From contig CAMYEY010000004.1 of assembly GCA_947254895.1 (NCBI GenBank), forward strand, positions 1-35,954: 35,954 nt of DNA, read 5' to 3'. Position numbers and translations under genes: made by a program. Shown here piece by piece: positions 33,189-35,954 of this stretch. Position 1 is the first letter of the stretch. Every line of letters begins with the position of its first letter. The notes beneath the pieces were generated by a model, which was not told the origin of the DNA, did no database searches, and saw only the letters and a list, made by a program, of their open reading frames with translations. Source of the stretch: an uncultured Clostridia bacterium (GTDB lineage: Bacteria > Bacillota > Clostridia > Saccharofermentanales > DTU023).

Positions 33189-34691
33189 CTATATCGAACG
33201 GGTCTGAAAGAAGTCCTGCTTTTTCTGGCTGATCTCGGAAATTCTTTCACAATAGGTCTTGAGATCCTTAGGGTTGCAAAGGCGGTCTAGTCTGGTCCCC
33301 TGGACTAGTTTGGAACTTGACCCGGAACCTAGTCCCAGGACAGAGATCCGGTCACTCATCATTCCTACATTATAGGTTGAAAAATGACCAGGCAGGGCAA
33401 AACCGATATTTTCCAAGCCCCCTCGAACATTTTTTTGCCGGTAGAGATAGTAAGGCTTGTATCCCCTATTTTTGAGCTCCTTCACAGCCCGACTAAAGGC
33501 GACTGACATGGCCTGGTCAGGAAAACGAAGTTTACTAAATTTCTCCCTATATTTTTGCTCTAAAAAAGCAGACTTTTTCATGGCCATGGTGTGCAGGGTA
33601 ATACTCTCTGGCCCAAGTTCTAATAGCTTGTCTAAGGAACAAAGAAAGTCCTCGCCGGATTCACCGGGTAAGCCCAAGATGAGGTCCATATTGATCGAAT
33701 CAAAGCCTAGGCTGCGGGCATCATGGTAGGACCTGTAAACATCAGCCACAGTGTGGTCTCGACCAATCAGCTCTAGGGTACGGTCGAACATAGTCTGGGG
33801 GTTAATGCACAGCCTAACTTGACCGAGACTCCTGATAGCCTCCAGCTTGCCCTTGCTGATCGAATCAGGGCGACCTGCTTCAACGGTTATTTCTGCCCCG
33901 TCTGTCCTTGGAATTTCTCGGTCAATAACTTCCATGAGCTGGCAAAAAAGATCTTCCGGCAGGGCTGTTGGAGTCCCTCCTCCGACATAGATAGCTTGAA
34001 AACTTTTACCTTGACTCACAAAAAAATCTGCCAGTTCACGAATTTCTGAAATCAAAGCCGCGACATAGAGGTCAAGCCTAGCTGACTTGGCTGTTGCGTC
34101 CTTGGTGATAAAGCTGCAATAGGCACAACGGGTCCGGCAAAAAGGGATACCAATATAGAGCATGGGTAGGTTGGAGTCGCATTTTTGTAAGATATCTTCT
34201 TCGGCTAAGGCCGTTTCAAGGGCTAAGTCTGCCTTATCCGGTGCAAGATACCAATTCTCCACCAGATCTTTCTTAGCCTTGGCAAAGTCGCAACCTAGCT
34301 CCAGATAAGACCGATAAGCAACCTGGCCGGGCCTAACCCCCGTTAAAGACCCCCAGGGATAGTGAACATCAAGTGCCTGACTTAAGATACCATAAGCCTG
34401 CCGCTTAAGTTCACGCCGGATAGCAGAGGGAATCACTTTTTTCTCCATTTTGAGATCAGTCCCCTCAAGCCGGCTACTCACAAGGACTTGGCTCTGATCA
34501 TCTTGGTCCCTCATCTCCTCCCGAGTGACCTCCCTATCCAGCTCGCTATAAAAAGTTCCCGGAAGGTTCAAAGGACCGACATCCTCAACCGACAATTCCC
34601 CCGGTCCTTGTTGAACCAGGTCGGTATAAAAAAGTCTGAGTATTTCTGAGATCCCCTGGATCTCACGGTGCTTGTGACAGATTACTTTCAT
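33189..34691 (-). CDS. hemZ: HemZ-type coproporphyrinogen dehydrogenase-like radical SAM protein
   Basis: A 500-residue radical SAM enzyme. The HemZ-specific N-terminal part (1-170) includes PWGSLTGVRPGQVAY (112-126). The cluster motif is C185-x3-C189-x2-C192 (GIPFCRTRCAYCSF), then YVGGGTPTAL, EAGRPDS, and DLILGLPGE in the barrel. The C-terminal half has the HemN-like LHTMAMKKSAF and LGLGSGSSSK. The family is annotated as oxygen-independent coproporphyrinogen oxidase, but the exact reaction is uncertain; no other haem gene is in the window. It overlaps the end of the DUF1624 gene by 4 bases, so they are translationally coupled. Confidence 0.9.
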   Translation of the reverse strand: MKVICHKHREIQGISEILRLFYTDLVQQGPGELSVEDVGPLNLPGTFYSELDREVTREEMRDQDDQSQVLVSSRLEGTDLKMEKKVIPSAIRRELKRQAYGILSQALDVHYPWGSLTGVRPGQVAYRSYLELGCDFAKAKKDLVENWYLAPDKADLALETALAEEDILQKCDSNLPMLYIGIPFCRTRCAYCSFITKDATAKSARLDLYVAALISEIRELADFFVSQGKSFQAIYVGGGTPTALPEDLFCQLMEVIDREIPRTDGAEITVEAGRPDSISKGKLEAIRSLGQVRLCINPQTMFDRTLELIGRDHTVADVYRSYHDARSLGFDSINMDLILGLPGESGEDFLCSLDKLLELGPESITLHTMAMKKSAFLEQKYREKFSKLRFPDQAMSVAFSRAVKELKNRGYKPYYLYRQKNVRGGLENIGFALPGHFSTYNVGMMSDRISVLGLGSGSSSKLVQGTRLDRLCNPKDLKTYCERISEISQKKQDFFQTRSI

Positions 34692-35470
34692 AAGGCTATT
34701 TTACCATACAGCCAGATCAGAAAGATCAGGATGGGCTGGTGAATAGCATAAAAATAGAGCGAATATTCGCCGGTAAAACGCAGGGGTAACCAAAAGTTAG
34801 ACTGGAAAAACCTTCTCTCCACCTTGCCTTCCGGATAAAAAACGTGGGCTAGGGCTGCCCCAAGAAAAAAGAAACCTCCTAGGGGAATTAAGGGTATGTA
34901 GTCCAACATTATCGGTATCTCCGGTCGCCTATACCCCATACCCAGAGGCAAGAGCCATGAGGGAGCAAGTTGGTCCAGGTGGTAATAACGAATAAAAACG
35001 GGTAAAACAAAGGTCATAGTCAAAGTAAGGGCAAGGTAAATAAGCTGCTGGATCTTAATAGACTTGACCTTAAATTTAACGAAAGCAGCCAAGGCGATAC
35101 AGGTAGCTAGACTATGGAGGATCTGCCATATAATATAATATTGACCCCCGGAGGCAACCGAAAAGATGACAGAAAAGGAGGTCAGTCCGAGGGCTATGAG
35201 GGCCAGCTTTTTTGCCCGTTTGAAATTGTTTTTAGAAAAATTGATACTGAGTCCAGAAGCTATAAACAGGCCGATCAAGAGAAGAGGGTGGACGACTCCT
35301 TGAAAAAACCGGCTTTCAAAAAACCGACAAGCATCATAATTGAATATATAACGTACATCGTACATAAAATGGTGGCAGATGGTCAGCCAGATACAAATAC
35401 CCCTAAGTACATCAACTTCAAAGGCCCGCCTTCTGGCGGGCCTCCTTACATCTTGTATAAATTCAGACAT
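34688..35470 (-). CDS. DUF1624 / heparan-alpha-glucosaminide N-acetyltransferase-like membrane protein
   Basis: A 260-residue membrane protein of the DUF1624 (HGSNAT catalytic) family. The N-terminal pattern FEVDVLRGICIWLTICHHFMYD (17-38) holds the expected His-containing first helix. Seven or so further hydrophobic segments follow, with FFFLGAALAHVFYP and the final YSLYFYAIHQPILIFLIWL typical of acyltransferase-3-like proteins. It may acetylate a surface sugar, but no substrate is evident. The ATG at 35470 lacks a ribosome binding site; the AAGGAGG at about 35441-35447 is inside the frame with no suitable start after it. A GC-rich hairpin lies in codons 10-16. It overlaps hemZ by 4 bases. 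Confidence 0.8.
   Translation of the reverse strand: MSEFIQDVRRPARRRAFEVDVLRGICIWLTICHHFMYDVRYIFNYDACRFFESRFFQGVVHPLLLIGLFIASGLSINFSKNNFKRAKKLALIALGLTSFSVIFSVASGGQYYIIWQILHSLATCIALAAFVKFKVKSIKIQQLIYLALTLTMTFVLPVFIRYYHLDQLAPSWLLPLGMGYRRPEIPIMLDYIPLIPLGGFFFLGAALAHVFYPEGKVERRFFQSNFWLPLRFTGEYSLYFYAIHQPILIFLIWLYGKIAL
35422..35443 (-). terminator. GC-rich hairpin, probable ldh terminator, inside the DUF1624 frame
   Basis: AGGCCCGCC (35422-35430) and GGCGGGCCT (35435-35443) form a perfect 9-bp GC-rich stem with a 4-base loop, 47 bases past the ldh stop on the minus strand. The tail is only TTT. It lies within the first 20 codons of the next gene. Confidence 0.55.
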
Positions 35471-35489
35471 ATAAAAAGAATTTTAACAA

Positions 35490-35954
35490 TTAAATATTCT
35501 GGGTAGCTTCAATGGCTTCCCTAACCCTAGCAGCTGACTTGTGAAGTAAAGCCATCTCGTCTTCTGGAAGGTCAACTTCAAGAACCTGCTCAATACCGTC
35601 TTTACCGACTATGCTAGGAACATTCAAGACTACATCACTGATGCCATACTCTCCTTCTAAGACACTACCAACTGTCCGGATGGTATTGTCGTCCGCCAAA
35701 ATACTTTCACAGAGTTGGTTAGTAGCAATACCGATACCATAGAAGGTTGCCCCTTTACGTTTGATGATCTCTGCTCCGGCTGTCCTAGTCTTCAAGGCCA
35801 TCTCAGCTTTTTCTTCGTCACTCAGGCTGATACCTGTTACCTTACAATATTCATCGATGGAGAAACCTGCAATCTTGCTAAAGCTCCATGAGGGGAACTG
35901 ACTTTCACCGTGCTCACCAAAGATATAAGCATGCATGTTCTTCAAGTCAATATT
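35490..35954 (-). CDS. ldh: L-lactate dehydrogenase, C-terminal part (5' end outside window)
   Basis: The C-terminal 154 residues of an NAD-dependent L-lactate dehydrogenase, which reduces pyruvate to lactate at the end of glycolysis. The frame runs through the window edge, reading NIDLKNMHAYIFGEHGES, so any apparent start at 35945 is internal. The catalytic histidine is in GEHGES, followed by FPSWSFSKIAG. The lid-side helix (AEIIKRKGATFYGIGIA) and the C-terminal VLNVPSIVGKDGIEQVLEVDLPEDE are typical of LDH. The active-site loop and the cofactor domain lie outside the window. A related 2-hydroxyacid (hydroxyisocaproate) dehydrogenase is a less likely alternative. Confidence 0.88.
   Translation of the reverse strand, partial: NIDLKNMHAYIFGEHGESQFPSWSFSKIAGFSIDEYCKVTGISLSDEEKAEMALKTRTAGAEIIKRKGATFYGIGIATNQLCESILADDNTIRTVGSVLEGEYGISDVVLNVPSIVGKDGIEQVLEVDLPEDEMALLHKSAARVREAIEATQNI

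Noticed and set aside
1..35954. mobile element, prophage or defence island
   Set aside because: No transposase, integrase, phage structural gene, restriction system, toxin-antitoxin pair or CRISPR array was recognised; genes are mainly metabolic, transport, surface and repair.

Overview
The window reads as a chromosomal segment of an anaerobic, Gram-positive Bacillota bacterium, probably a clostridium-like host-associated fermenter. The signs are strong AGGAGG-type ribosome binding sites, lipobox lipoproteins, an LPXTG cell-wall protein, a HemZ-type radical SAM enzyme, a thermoanaerobe-type NADP alcohol dehydrogenase, L-lactate dehydrogenase and a middling G+C content. Genus and species cannot be fixed from the sequence alone. 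No phage, transposase or CRISPR array is visible, and most genes are ordinary.

Layout. Positions 1-414 hold the start of an ABC ATPase gene preceded by a YtrA-type GntR repressor (minus strand). Positions 705-2290 hold a DUF3793 protein and a short-chain dehydrogenase (plus). Positions 2454-11456 form a glycan-scavenging locus: lipoprotein sugar-binding protein, two CUT1 permeases and an intracellular GH29 alpha-L-fucosidase (minus), divergent from a YesM/YesN-like two-component system (plus), with a DUF624 membrane protein convergent to it. Positions 11721-18369 are a cell-surface block: an LPXTG protein with Cna-B repeats, a MacB/LolD-type ABC ATPase with an FtsX-like permease, and a C39-like lipoprotein. 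mutY follows at 18640, then an adenine salvage pair (AzgA-like permease and adenine deaminase), a PadR/DUF1700 pair, tRNA-Cys and tRNA-Gly, a CobW-type GTPase, an NADP alcohol dehydrogenase, and an SDR coupled to type I pullulanase. On the plus strand come murC and dinB. The window closes with hemZ, a DUF1624 acyltransferase-like membrane protein and the 3' part of ldh (minus).

How the genes fit together. The fucosidase locus would import fucosylated oligosaccharides and trim them inside the cell under a dedicated sensor. Pullulanase, alcohol dehydrogenase and lactate dehydrogenase fit fermentation of starch or glycogen and sugars. A Rex-like site in the adh promoter suggests control by NADH/NAD ratio.

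The least explained feature is a family of seven dispersed intergenic hairpins, arm AAGATGGTAAC with its complement. Five lie at gene 3' ends but two lie in gaps between divergent genes, where no terminator is expected. Other points of interest are overlapping inverted repeats upstream of the first SDR gene, a GC-rich terminator-like hairpin inside the first codons of the DUF1624 gene, and an atypical MurC. Several gene starts were moved inward because the longest reading frame begins at or upstream of the ribosome binding site.
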